Shown in pieces: positions 1 to 8,286 of a stretch of DNA of 64,000 bases (position 1 is its first letter; each line of letters opens with the position of its first letter). Source of the stretch: CAXBCP01 sp963974055. GTDB taxonomy: Bacteria; Pseudomonadota; Alphaproteobacteria; MPNO01; UBA830. Location: NCBI GenBank assembly GCA_963974055.1, contig CAXBCP010000003.1, forward strand, positions 124,001 to 188,000. The letters run 5' to 3'. Both the position numbers and the translations under genes were made by a program. The notes beneath the pieces are model-generated. The model was not told where the DNA came from and searched no databases. It saw nothing but the letters and a program-made list of their open reading frames with translations.

Positions 1-1782
1 CTGTTTGCCGTGGTGGAGAAATCCGGCGCCGAGACGAAATCGGTGCTGCCGGATATCCTGGCGAAGACGGTCGCCGATCTGCCCTGGCCCAAATCCATGC
101 GGTGGGGCGAGGGCGATATGCGTTGGGTGCGCTCGCTCGAACGCGTTCTGTGCCTGTTTGGCGGCGAGATTCTGACGCTGGCGCTGCGCAGCGATGTGCC
201 CTGCGGCAACGTTACCTCTGGCCATCGTTTCCTGGCGCCCACCGAATTCGAGGTCGCGGATTTCGCCGATTATGCCAACAGGCTGCGTCACGCCTTCGTC
301 ATTCTCGACCGTGACGAGCGCAAGGCGAATATTCTGGAACATGCCGAAAAAGCCGCCACGGCCGAAGGGTTGACGCTGCGCGACGACCCCGGTCTGCTGG
401 ACGAGGTCACGGGGCTGGTCGAATGGCCTGTGGTAATGACCGGCAAAATCGACGATGCCTTCATGGACGTGCCGGACGAGGTCCTGATCACGTCGATGCG
501 TTCGCATCAGAAATATTTTTCGCTGCTGAATGCCGATGGCAGCCTGGCGCCACGCTTCGTCGTTGTCGCCAATACCGAATCCAAGGACGACGGCGCGTCC
601 ATCGTCGCGGGCAACGAACGCGTGCTGCGCGCGCGGCTGTCCGATGCCAAGTTCTTCTGGGACCAGGACGGCAGGAAGAAGCTTGAAGACGGGGTACACA
701 GGCTGGCCGACAGCGTGTTCCACGCGAAGCTCGGCACCATGGCCCAGAAGGTCGAACGCATCACCGCGCTGGCGGGCGAACTGGCGCCGTTTATTCCCGG
801 TTGCGATGCCGGCGATGCGAGGCGGGCGGCCCGTCTGGCGAAGGCCGACCTGGTCACCGAAATGGTCTATGAATTCCCTGAACTGCAGGGAACCATGGGC
901 CGCTATTACGCTCTGAAAGACGGCGAGGATGCGGCTGTCGCGGACGCCATCTCCGACCATTATTCCCCGGCCGGACCGAATGACGACTGCCCGACCGCGC
1001 CGCTGTCCGTCGCCGTGGCGCTGGCCGACAAGCTGGACACCCTGGTCGGGTTCTTCGCGGTGGATGAAAAGCCCACCGGGTCGCGCGACCCCTATGCGCT
1101 GCGCCGTGCGGCGCTCGGCATCATCCGGCTTGTGCTTGAAAACGGATTGCGGATGCCGCTGCGCGAAGCGCTGATGAAGGCCTATTGGGGATATAACGAA
1201 ACCGTTCCCGATTTCGAAAAGAAACTAGACGGCGGCCACAAGCCGAAGCTGCTGGAACGCGATCTGCTCGACTTTTTCGCCGACCGGTTGAAAGTTCATC
1301 TGCGTGACCGTGGCGTGCGCCACGATCATGTCGAAGCGGTCTTTGCCCTCGGTAATGAAGACGATCTTGTACGGCTCATTGCGCGGGTCGATGCTCTGTC
1401 CGGTTTCCTCGCCACCGATGACGGCGAAAACCTTGTGGCGGCATATAAACGCGCGTCCAACATCGTGGCGATCGAGGAAAAGAAGGACGGTGCCAGCTTC
1501 GATGGCGACGTCGTCGCCGACCGCCTCGAACAGGACGAGGAACGCGCGCTTGTCGATGGTCTGAATACATCGTCCGCGAGCGCCAATGCGGCGATCGGCG
1601 AAGAACGCTATGTCGACGCGATGGAAGCTATGTCCAGCCTGCGGCGCCCCGTCGATCTGTTCTTCGACAAGGTGACCGTAAACGCCGACGACGCGGATAT
1701 CCGCGCAAACAGGTTGCGGCTGTTGTCGCAGTTTCGTACCACCCTCGGCCAGATTGCCGATTTTTCCCGAATTGAAGGCTAA
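1..1782 (+). CDS. glyS: Glycyl-tRNA synthetase beta subunit (5' truncated by window)
   Basis: Beta chain of the bacterial alpha2beta2 glycyl-tRNA synthetase, which charges tRNA-Gly in the cytoplasm with GlyQ. The frame is open from base 1, so the true start lies upstream; 593 residues are visible against roughly 690 in full-length relatives, so about 100 are missing. Family hallmarks seen are PWPKSMRWG (nt 82-108), DPYALRRAA (nt 1087-1113) and the C-terminal anticodon-binding end with PVDLFFDKV and NRLRLL. The gene ends 3 bases before the ppdK ATG, so the two are probably cotranscribed; glyQ-glyS-ppdK order is common in Alphaproteobacteria. The GTG at nt 10 is an internal valine codon, not a start. 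Confidence 0.96.
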   Translation: MFAVVEKSGAETKSVLPDILAKTVADLPWPKSMRWGEGDMRWVRSLERVLCLFGGEILTLALRSDVPCGNVTSGHRFLAPTEFEVADFADYANRLRHAFVILDRDERKANILEHAEKAATAEGLTLRDDPGLLDEVTGLVEWPVVMTGKIDDAFMDVPDEVLITSMRSHQKYFSLLNADGSLAPRFVVVANTESKDDGASIVAGNERVLRARLSDAKFFWDQDGRKKLEDGVHRLADSVFHAKLGTMAQKVERITALAGELAPFIPGCDAGDARRAARLAKADLVTEMVYEFPELQGTMGRYYALKDGEDAAVADAISDHYSPAGPNDDCPTAPLSVAVALADKLDTLVGFFAVDEKPTGSRDPYALRRAALGIIRLVLENGLRMPLREALMKAYWGYNETVPDFEKKLDGGHKPKLLERDLLDFFADRLKVHLRDRGVRHDHVEAVFALGNEDDLVRLIARVDALSGFLATDDGENLVAAYKRASNIVAIEEKKDGASFDGDVVADRLEQDEERALVDGLNTSSASANAAIGEERYVDAMEAMSSLRRPVDLFFDKVTVNADDADIRANRLRLLSQFRTTLGQIADFSRIEG

Positions 1783-1785
1783 CCG

Positions 1786-4458
1786 ATGACCGATACACAA
1801 TGGGTCTACCGTTTTGGTGGAGGCAGCGCCGAAGGCGACGCCAGCATGAAAAACCTGCTTGGCGGCAAGGGAGCCAATCTGGCGGAAATGTCGTCGCTGG
1901 GCCTGCCGGTGCCTCCCGGGTTTACGATCTCGACAGCCCTGTGTACGGCCTATTACGACAACGACGAGAATTACCCCGGAGAACTCGCCGGCCAGGTCGA
2001 TGCCGCGCTTGCGTTCATCGAGGACACCGTGGATGCGAAGTTCGGCGATACGGAAAATCCGCTGCTGGTGTCGGTCCGCTCCGGTGCGCGTGTCTCGATG
2101 CCGGGCATGATGGATACGGTGCTCAATCTCGGGCTCAACGATGTCACGGTCGAAGGCCTGGCGGCGAAAAGCGGTGATGCCCGGTTCGCGTGGGATTCCT
2201 ACCGCCGCTTTATCCAGATGTACGGCGATGTCGTGCTCGGTGTCGATCACGACAATTTCGAGGAAATCATCGACACCCAGAAAATGATGGGCGGGTTCGC
2301 GCTCGACACCGATCTCGGCGCCGAGGACTGGAAGGCGGTTGCACAGGGATTCCTGGAACGCGTCGAGGACGAGACCGGAAAGCCGTTTCCGCAGGATCCG
2401 CGCGACCAGCTCTGGGGCGCGATTACGGCGGTGTTCGGGTCCTGGCAGAACGACCGCGCCAACACCTATCGCCGGCTGCACGGTATTTCCGACAGCTGGG
2501 GCACGGCGGTGAATGTGCAGGCGATGGTATTCGGCAATATGGGCGAGGACTGCGCCACCGGCGTGGCCTTCACGCGCGATCCGTCGACCGGCGAAGACAT
2601 GTTCTACGGCGAATATCTGGTCAACGCCCAGGGCGAAGACGTCGTTGCCGGCATCCGCACGCCGCAGCATCTCACAATTGCCGGCAAGGACGCACAGGGG
2701 TCGGACCTGCCGGCCATGGAAGAGGTGATGCCGGAAGTATTCGGGCAGCTCGACGAAGTCCGCCTGAACCTCGAAAAACACTATCGCGACATGCAGGACA
2801 TCGAATTCACGGTTCAGCAGAACAAGCTGTGGATGCTGCAGACCCGGTCCGGCAAGCGGACGGCCAAGGCCGCGCTGAAAATCGCCTGTGACATGGTTGC
2901 CGAGGGGCTGATCACGAAGGAAGAAGCGGTGTCCCGCGTCGACCCCGAATCGCTCGATCAGCTGCTGCATCCGACCCTCGACCCCGATGCGTCGCGCGAC
3001 CTGCTGACCCGCGGCCTTCCGGCATCGCCGGGCGCGGCGTCGGGCAAGGTTGTCTTTTCCGCCGACGAGGCCGAATCCATGGCGGCGGCGGGCGAAGCCG
3101 TCATCCTGGTCCGGATTGAGACCAGCCCGGAGGACATTCACGGCATGCACGCGGCCCAGGGCATTCTCACCAGCCGCGGCGGCATGACCAGCCATGCGGC
3201 CGTTGTTGCCCGCGGCATGGGGCGTCCCTGCGTATCGGGCGCGGGCGACCTCCGCATCGACTACGCCACGCAGAAAATGACGGTTCTCGGCCGCGAGATC
3301 GCGGCGGGAGACATCATGACCATTGACGGTGCGTCGGGCGAGGTCATGGCCGGCGAAGTGCCGACCCTCCAGCCCGAATTGTCGGGTGATTTCGGCACAT
3401 TGATGGCCTGGGTCGATGAAATCCGTACGCTCCGGGTTCGCACCAACGCGGAAACGCCGCTGGATGCCAAGACGGCCATCGATTTCGGCGCGGAGGGGAT
3501 CGGCCTGTGCCGGACCGAGCACATGTTCTTCGATGCCGAGCGTATTATTGCCGTTCGCGAGATGATCCTCGCGGGCGACACCGCGGGCCGCCGCGCCGCG
3601 CTGGCAAAAATCCTGCCGATGCAGCGTCAGGACTTTATCGAACTGTTCCGCATCATGGCGGGTAAGCCGGTCACCATCCGTCTGCTCGATCCGCCGCTGC
3701 ATGAATTCCTGCCCCATACGCCCGAAGACATGGAACAGGTCGCCCAGGCATCCGGCGTCTCCATGGAAGACCTGCGGATCCGCGCTGCCGAACTTGCCGA
3801 AGTCAACCCGATGCTTGGGCACCGGGGCTGCCGGCTCGGGATATCCTATCCCGAAATATACGAAATGCAGGCGCGGGCGATTTTCGAGGCTGCGATCGAG
3901 GTATCGAAGGATGCCCCTGCACCGGTCGAACCCGAAGTGATGATCCCGCTGGTTTCCGACAAGATGGAATTCGACCTGCTGCGGGAACGCATCGATGCCG
4001 TAGCCACCGAAGTATTCGAGGAAACCGGCGGCACCGTGCCCTATCTGATCGGCACGATGATAGAGCTGCCGCGCGCCGCGCTTCGGGCCGGCGATATCGC
4101 CGAAGGGGCCGAATTCTTTTCCTTCGGCACGAACGACCTGACCCAGACGGCATTCGGCCTGTCGCGCGACGATACGGCCGGCCTGCTGAAAGAATACGCG
4201 CGCCGCGGAATCTTCGAGACCGACCCGTTCGTATCCATCGATGTCGACGGGGTGGGCGAGCTGATAAAAATCGGCGTCGAACGCGGCCGGGCGACGCGGC
4301 CCGGCATCAAGCTCGGCATCTGCGGCGAACATGGCGGCGATCCGGCATCGGTGCATTTCTGCGCCGAGATCGGCCTAGACTACGTTTCGTGTTCCCCGTA
4401 CCGCGTGCCGATTGCGCGGCTTGCAGCGGCGCAGGCGGCAATGAAGGCGAAGGCCTGA
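1786..4458 (+). CDS. ppdK: Pyruvate, phosphate dikinase
   Basis: Interconverts pyruvate, ATP and Pi with PEP, AMP and PPi; soluble, in central carbon metabolism. At 890 aa it has the normal length. The N-terminal ATP-grasp part starts with FGGGSAEG and LLGGKGANLAEM. The phosphohistidine swivel domain has GGMTSHAAVVARGMG with the carrier His at about residue 470. The C-terminal PEP/pyruvate barrel has GICGEHGGDP with the catalytic Cys at about residue 846. All three reaction centres are intact. It follows glyS by 3 bases and converges on ygfZ 10 bases downstream. A very long antisense frame on the opposite strand (nt 1225-4356) is a codon-usage shadow. Confidence 0.97.
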   Translation: MTDTQWVYRFGGGSAEGDASMKNLLGGKGANLAEMSSLGLPVPPGFTISTALCTAYYDNDENYPGELAGQVDAALAFIEDTVDAKFGDTENPLLVSVRSGARVSMPGMMDTVLNLGLNDVTVEGLAAKSGDARFAWDSYRRFIQMYGDVVLGVDHDNFEEIIDTQKMMGGFALDTDLGAEDWKAVAQGFLERVEDETGKPFPQDPRDQLWGAITAVFGSWQNDRANTYRRLHGISDSWGTAVNVQAMVFGNMGEDCATGVAFTRDPSTGEDMFYGEYLVNAQGEDVVAGIRTPQHLTIAGKDAQGSDLPAMEEVMPEVFGQLDEVRLNLEKHYRDMQDIEFTVQQNKLWMLQTRSGKRTAKAALKIACDMVAEGLITKEEAVSRVDPESLDQLLHPTLDPDASRDLLTRGLPASPGAASGKVVFSADEAESMAAAGEAVILVRIETSPEDIHGMHAAQGILTSRGGMTSHAAVVARGMGRPCVSGAGDLRIDYATQKMTVLGREIAAGDIMTIDGASGEVMAGEVPTLQPELSGDFGTLMAWVDEIRTLRVRTNAETPLDAKTAIDFGAEGIGLCRTEHMFFDAERIIAVREMILAGDTAGRRAALAKILPMQRQDFIELFRIMAGKPVTIRLLDPPLHEFLPHTPEDMEQVAQASGVSMEDLRIRAAELAEVNPMLGHRGCRLGISYPEIYEMQARAIFEAAIEVSKDAPAPVEPEVMIPLVSDKMEFDLLRERIDAVATEVFEETGGTVPYLIGTMIELPRAALRAGDIAEGAEFFSFGTNDLTQTAFGLSRDDTAGLLKEYARRGIFETDPFVSIDVDGVGELIKIGVERGRATRPGIKLGICGEHGGDPASVHFCAEIGLDYVSCSPYRVPIARLAAAQAAMKAKA

Positions 4459-4468
4459 ACGGCGTGGG

Positions 4469-5341
4469 CTAAAACCCGGCCCAGTCCGGTTTTTCGGGTA
4501 TTACGGCGGCGCCGTTTGCGGTCAGGCCACCCTGTTCGGCAAGGTCGATCCGCAACAGCGCGATACCGCGCCGGTCTATGACCGAGCGAAGTTCGCCGGC
4601 CTCCACGTCGCCGGCCTTTACGGCTGCGCCGGCATCGGCAGGGCCGTCCAGGGCGACCGGAAACAGGCGCTTCTTGACCAGATTGCGATGCTTCATCCGG
4701 GCGGTGACTTCCTGTCCGACATAACAGCCCTTCTGAAAATCGACGCCGTGCAGTTCGTCGAACCCGGATTCAAGCGGCATGGATTTGTCGGCGATCAGGT
4801 CCGCGCCCGTATCCGGAATTCCAAGCGATACCCGCAGGGCGTCATAGGCGGCGCGGTTGCTCGCCACCGCCGCGGCATCGACCGGGAAGCTATCGTCCTC
4901 GTCAACGAGACGGATGGTGCGTTCCCCGAGGGCGGCATGCCGCGGGTCGATGTAGGAAACGCCGTCAAAGCGGGTCTTCGCCGCACCGGGGGTTCCGGGA
5001 TCCGCAGCGTCCGCGGGGGGCAGCATCGCGCCGACGGACCATTTGTCCGATTCATCCGCGATGTCGACCTTCGAGCGCATGCGGTACATGGTCAGACGTT
5101 TGATCAGGTCGGGAATCCGGTCGGCCTTGCAGTCGATCAGAAAGCGGTCCTTGTGTTCGGCGATAAAAAAATCGTGGAGGAACTTGCCCTGCGGGGTCAG
5201 CAATGCGGCGTAAATCGCACATGTCGGCGAGACCCGCTGGATATCGTTGGTAATCAGGCCCTGCAGGAAATCCCGGGAATCTTCGCCGGAAATTGCGACG
5301 ATGCCGCGCTCGGCCAGTACGACGTGAATTTTGATGCTCAT
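4469..5341 (-). CDS. ygfZ: YgfZ/GcvT-like folate-binding protein
   Basis: Tetrahydrofolate-binding protein of the YgfZ (IBA57) family, which helps assemble or repair certain Fe-S enzymes such as MiaB. The family signature KGCYVGQE is at residues 204-211 and includes the conserved Cys206. The N-terminal GcvT-like fold shows GEDSRDFLQGLITND. I chose the ATG at 5341 (MSIKIHV, 290 aa) because the 26-residue extension possible upstream would run into the divergent glycosyltransferase promoter and lacks family similarity. It converges on ppdK. Role is inferred from the family. Confidence 0.9.
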   Translation of the reverse strand: MSIKIHVVLAERGIVAISGEDSRDFLQGLITNDIQRVSPTCAIYAALLTPQGKFLHDFFIAEHKDRFLIDCKADRIPDLIKRLTMYRMRSKVDIADESDKWSVGAMLPPADAADPGTPGAAKTRFDGVSYIDPRHAALGERTIRLVDEDDSFPVDAAAVASNRAAYDALRVSLGIPDTGADLIADKSMPLESGFDELHGVDFQKGCYVGQEVTARMKHRNLVKKRLFPVALDGPADAGAAVKAGDVEAGELRSVIDRRGIALLRIDLAEQGGLTANGAAVIPEKPDWAGF

Positions 5342-5417
5342 GGTCAGAAATACCCCTCTCCCCGCTAAGTAGAGCTTTGACGTGGATTTATCCAGTCTTG
5401 CAGCTATAACTCCGCGC

Positions 5418-6197
5418 ATGACTGCAAAAGCTCAAAGCCCGGCGGATTGCGTGCTGTCCGCCGTGATTTCCGTCCGTAACGAGGAAGCCCAGCTCGCGGC
5501 GTGTCTCGAGCGGCTGCATTTCGCCGATGAAATCGTCGTGCTGCTCGATAAATGTACCGACGGCTCGCGCGATATCGCGGCGCAGTTCACCGATCGCCTG
5601 ATTGACGGCGACTGGACGGTAGAAGGCGACCGTCGGAACGCCGGCATAGAAGCCTGCCGCGGCGAGTGGATTTTCGAAATCGATGCCGACGAGCGCGTGC
5701 CGGATGTCCTCGGTGCGGAAATACGAGCGACCATCGCAGCCACGACGAGCGACTGGCACGGGATCCGGGTCGACAACTATATCGGCGACCGGCTCGTGCG
5801 ATACGGTTGGGGGGCGTCCTACGGCAAGAACCAGTATCCAGGCCTGTTCCGCAAGGGGGCGAAAGTGTGGGGACGCCAGCGCGTGCATCCTGCACTCACC
5901 TTTTCCGGTACGGAAGGCGCTCCGCTGGAGCATCGGATCGACCATTACGTCGACCGGAATATCTCCGACATGATACGCCGGCTCGATTCCTATACCACTG
6001 CGCGGGCGCAGGATATTCGTGACAACGGCGATGGTGGCACCTATGGCCGCAACCTGCGGCGCATCTTTTCGCGGTCCTGGAAGTGCTACGTGTCGCGCAA
6101 GGGATACCGCGAAGGGAAATACGGGGTGCTGATCGCACTGTTTGCCGGACTGTACCCCATTCTGTCGTATCTGAAGGCGACCTTGGAGGACCGGTAA
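5418..6197 (+). CDS. Family 2 glycosyltransferase (WaaE/KdtX-like)
   Basis: A GT-A fold inverting glycosyltransferase that probably adds a sugar to lipopolysaccharide core or a related glycan at the inner face of the membrane. Visible features are the N-terminal nucleotide-sugar motif ISVRNEEAQL, CTDGSRDIA, and the metal-binding DxD as DADE at residues 89-92. The 259-aa length and the tail YPILSYLKATLE resemble the WaaE/KdtX branch. The ATG at 5418 is preferred; a GTG at 5382 would add 12 residues. It is the first gene of a four-gene operon, and its stop overlaps the next ATG by one base (TAATG). The exact sugar and acceptor cannot be read from sequence. Confidence 0.85.
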   Translation: MTAKAQSPADCVLSAVISVRNEEAQLAACLERLHFADEIVVLLDKCTDGSRDIAAQFTDRLIDGDWTVEGDRRNAGIEACRGEWIFEIDADERVPDVLGAEIRATIAATTSDWHGIRVDNYIGDRLVRYGWGASYGKNQYPGLFRKGAKVWGRQRVHPALTFSGTEGAPLEHRIDHYVDRNISDMIRRLDSYTTARAQDIRDNGDGGTYGRNLRRIFSRSWKCYVSRKGYREGKYGVLIALFAGLYPILSYLKATLEDR

Positions 6198-7249
6198 TGG
6201 CCGTCATCGTGATGGCGGATGACGGTATCGCTTTCGATGGCGATTCGCTGATGCGCGGCCCGTTGGGCGGGGCGGAGACCGCCTTCATATCGCTCGCCGA
6301 AGCGTTCGCCCGGCGCGGTCACGATGTCACCATATTCAACCGGTGCGGCGCGCCGATGGCGCGCCACGGCGTTGCCTGGCAGCCGATCGAACAGGGCCTG
6401 CCGGAGCGGGCCGATCTCTATATCGCCAATCGGGGCGACAGGCTGATTCCGATGGTGCCGGAAGCAGTCTGCCGGGCATTCTGGATCCACAACCCCGCCG
6501 GATATCTCAAAAAATGGCGGTACCTGTCGAAATTGTGGCGCTGGCGGCCGGCGATTGTGTTCTCGTCCGGCTTCCATGCGCGTTCCTTTCCGGTATGGGC
6601 GCCGTCCGGGGAAAGGGCGACGATCCCCTACGGCATCTCTCAGGAATTTCTCGATGCCGAGCCGCCGCACGATCCTCCTGCGCCACGCGCGGTATTTACG
6701 TCCAGCCCGCTGCGGTCGCTCGACTGGCTGCTGGCCCTGTGGACGGCGGAAATTCATCCCCGACTGCCGACCGCCGAACTCCACATTTTTTCCAGCCCGA
6801 AGACCTATGGCGATCACGGCAATGCCCGCGCAACGCAGATGAACGCCGTGCTCGATCAGGCCTCCGCGTTGGCGGATAAGGGCGTGGTGTTGCGCGAACC
6901 GTTGCCCAAGGCCGAACTCGCAGTGGAACTGGCCGGGTTCCGGACGTTGCTCTATCGCGGCGATCCGGGGGAAACCTACTGCCTTGCCGTTGGCGAGGCC
7001 CAGGCCGTGGGCGTTCCCGCCGTGGTGCAGGATATCGGCTGTGTCGCCGAACGGGTAATCGATGGAACCACCGGTTACGTGGCATCGGACGATGCGGATT
7101 TTGCCGTTCGTGCCCTCAGCTTGCTGCAGGATGACAAATTATGGCGTGCGCAGCACGACGCGGCCCTTGCCGAACAGCGCGGCTGGAGCTGGGACGATGC
7201 TGCCGCCGCGTTCGAAAGCGTCGTTTTCGACAAGGCCGGACCGGCATGA
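6197..7249 (+). CDS. GT-B fold glycosyltransferase (GT4-like)
   Basis: Putative retaining glycosyltransferase of 350 aa. The N-terminal acceptor domain has a glycine-rich loop (PLGGAETAF) typical of GT4 enzymes. The C-terminal donor domain carries an E-x7-E element in GETYCLAVGEAQ, followed by GVPAVVQD and TTGYV, as in family GT4. The start is the ATG in TAATG overlapping the upstream gene; the long in-frame extension into that gene is not used. Its 3' end overlaps the next gene as ATGA. The context indicates consecutive sugar additions on one surface glycan. The length is a little short for GT4, and some central motifs are weak. Confidence 0.8.
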   Translation: MAVIVMADDGIAFDGDSLMRGPLGGAETAFISLAEAFARRGHDVTIFNRCGAPMARHGVAWQPIEQGLPERADLYIANRGDRLIPMVPEAVCRAFWIHNPAGYLKKWRYLSKLWRWRPAIVFSSGFHARSFPVWAPSGERATIPYGISQEFLDAEPPHDPPAPRAVFTSSPLRSLDWLLALWTAEIHPRLPTAELHIFSSPKTYGDHGNARATQMNAVLDQASALADKGVVLREPLPKAELAVELAGFRTLLYRGDPGETYCLAVGEAQAVGVPAVVQDIGCVAERVIDGTTGYVASDDADFAVRALSLLQDDKLWRAQHDAALAEQRGWSWDDAAAAFESVVFDKAGPA

Positions 7250-8286
7250 AACTGATGCAGACCATGGCGGGCGGCGCGGTCGGCGGGGCGGAAGAATTTT
7301 TCGTCCGGCTCGCGATTGCCTTTCACCGGCATGGCGTCGAGCAGACACTGGTCACGCGGGCGAACGATACCCGCATGCCGCGTTTGGCCGAGGCGGGAAT
7401 ATCGCCGGTCGACCTGCCGTTCGGTGGCCTGTTCGACCGCCGGACCGTGCCGGCTCTGGCGGCGGAAATCGACCGGACGCAGCCTGAAATTGTCCTGTCC
7501 TGGATGAACCGCGCCTCATCGCTGACGGGCCGCGCAATCCGAAAAGCCGCGGTCGCGCCGGTCCTGGTCGGCCGTCTCGGCGGGTATTACGATCTGAAAT
7601 ACTATGCCGGGTGCGATCATCTGATCGGCAATACGCCGGATATCGTGCGCTATCTCGTGGAAGAGGGGTGGCCGGAAGCGCGGGCGCATTTTGTGCCGAA
7701 TTTCGTCTCCGCGGTGCCGGGGGTTCCACAGCCGCGCAGCGGATTCGGGCTCCCCGACGGGGTGCCGGTCATGCTGGCGGCCGGCCGGCTTCACCGGAAC
7801 AAGGCGTTCGACGTGCTGCTTCATGCCATGAAAGATACGGGCGATGTCCATTTGCTGCTGGCAGGCGATGGCGGCGACGCGCGCGAGCTGGAATCGCTTG
7901 CCCACAAGCTCGGGGTTGCCGGGCGGGTGCGGTTTCTCGGGTGGCGGACCGACATGGCGGACCTCATGGCGACGGCCGACCTGCTGGTCTGTCCGTCGCG
8001 TATCGAGCCGCTCGGCAATGTAGTGATCGAAGCCTGGGCGCGGAACCTGCCGGTCGTCGCCACGGCCGCCGCCGGGCCCGCCTGGCTGATCGAAGACGGC
8101 GCCGACGGCCTGCTCGCCCCGGTGGACGACCCCGCCCTGCTGGCGGAGGCGATTACGCGGCTGGCGTTCGACCGGGAACTTGCGCCCCGGCTGGTTGCGG
8201 CCGGCCGCCGGCGGTTCGAAGCGGATTTCACCGAGGCCGCCGTGGTCGCCCGGTTTCTCGACCTGTTCGAACGGGTCCGCCGCTAA
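7246..8286 (+). CDS. Family 4 glycosyltransferase
   Basis: GT-B fold glycosyltransferase, 346 aa. It begins MKLMQTMAGGAVGGAEEF, which includes the acceptor-side glycine loop. Later come AAGRLHRNKAFDVLL, the donor-site E-x7-E motif in RIEPLGNVVIEAW, and the usual GLLAPVDDPALLA tail. These are standard GT4 landmarks. It is translationally coupled on both sides: ATGA with the upstream glycosyltransferase and TAATG with asnB. It probably builds the same lipopolysaccharide or capsule-like structure as its neighbours; substrate unknown. Confidence 0.86.
   Translation: MKLMQTMAGGAVGGAEEFFVRLAIAFHRHGVEQTLVTRANDTRMPRLAEAGISPVDLPFGGLFDRRTVPALAAEIDRTQPEIVLSWMNRASSLTGRAIRKAAVAPVLVGRLGGYYDLKYYAGCDHLIGNTPDIVRYLVEEGWPEARAHFVPNFVSAVPGVPQPRSGFGLPDGVPVMLAAGRLHRNKAFDVLLHAMKDTGDVHLLLAGDGGDARELESLAHKLGVAGRVRFLGWRTDMADLMATADLLVCPSRIEPLGNVVIEAWARNLPVVATAAAGPAWLIEDGADGLLAPVDDPALLAEAITRLAFDRELAPRLVAAGRRRFEADFTEAAVVARFLDLFERVRR

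Noticed and set aside
1225..4356. A 1043-codon open frame on the minus strand opposite glyS and ppdK
   Set aside because: It lies wholly antisense to two unmistakable genes, has no recognisable domain, and is the usual by-product of GC-rich codon use (few antisense stop codons).
7611..8285. A possible glycosyltransferase-AsnB fusion, since the AsnB frame is open upstream
   Set aside because: The upstream translation is not protein-like, while MCGIAG at 8286 is the exact class II glutaminase start and Cys2 must be N-terminal.
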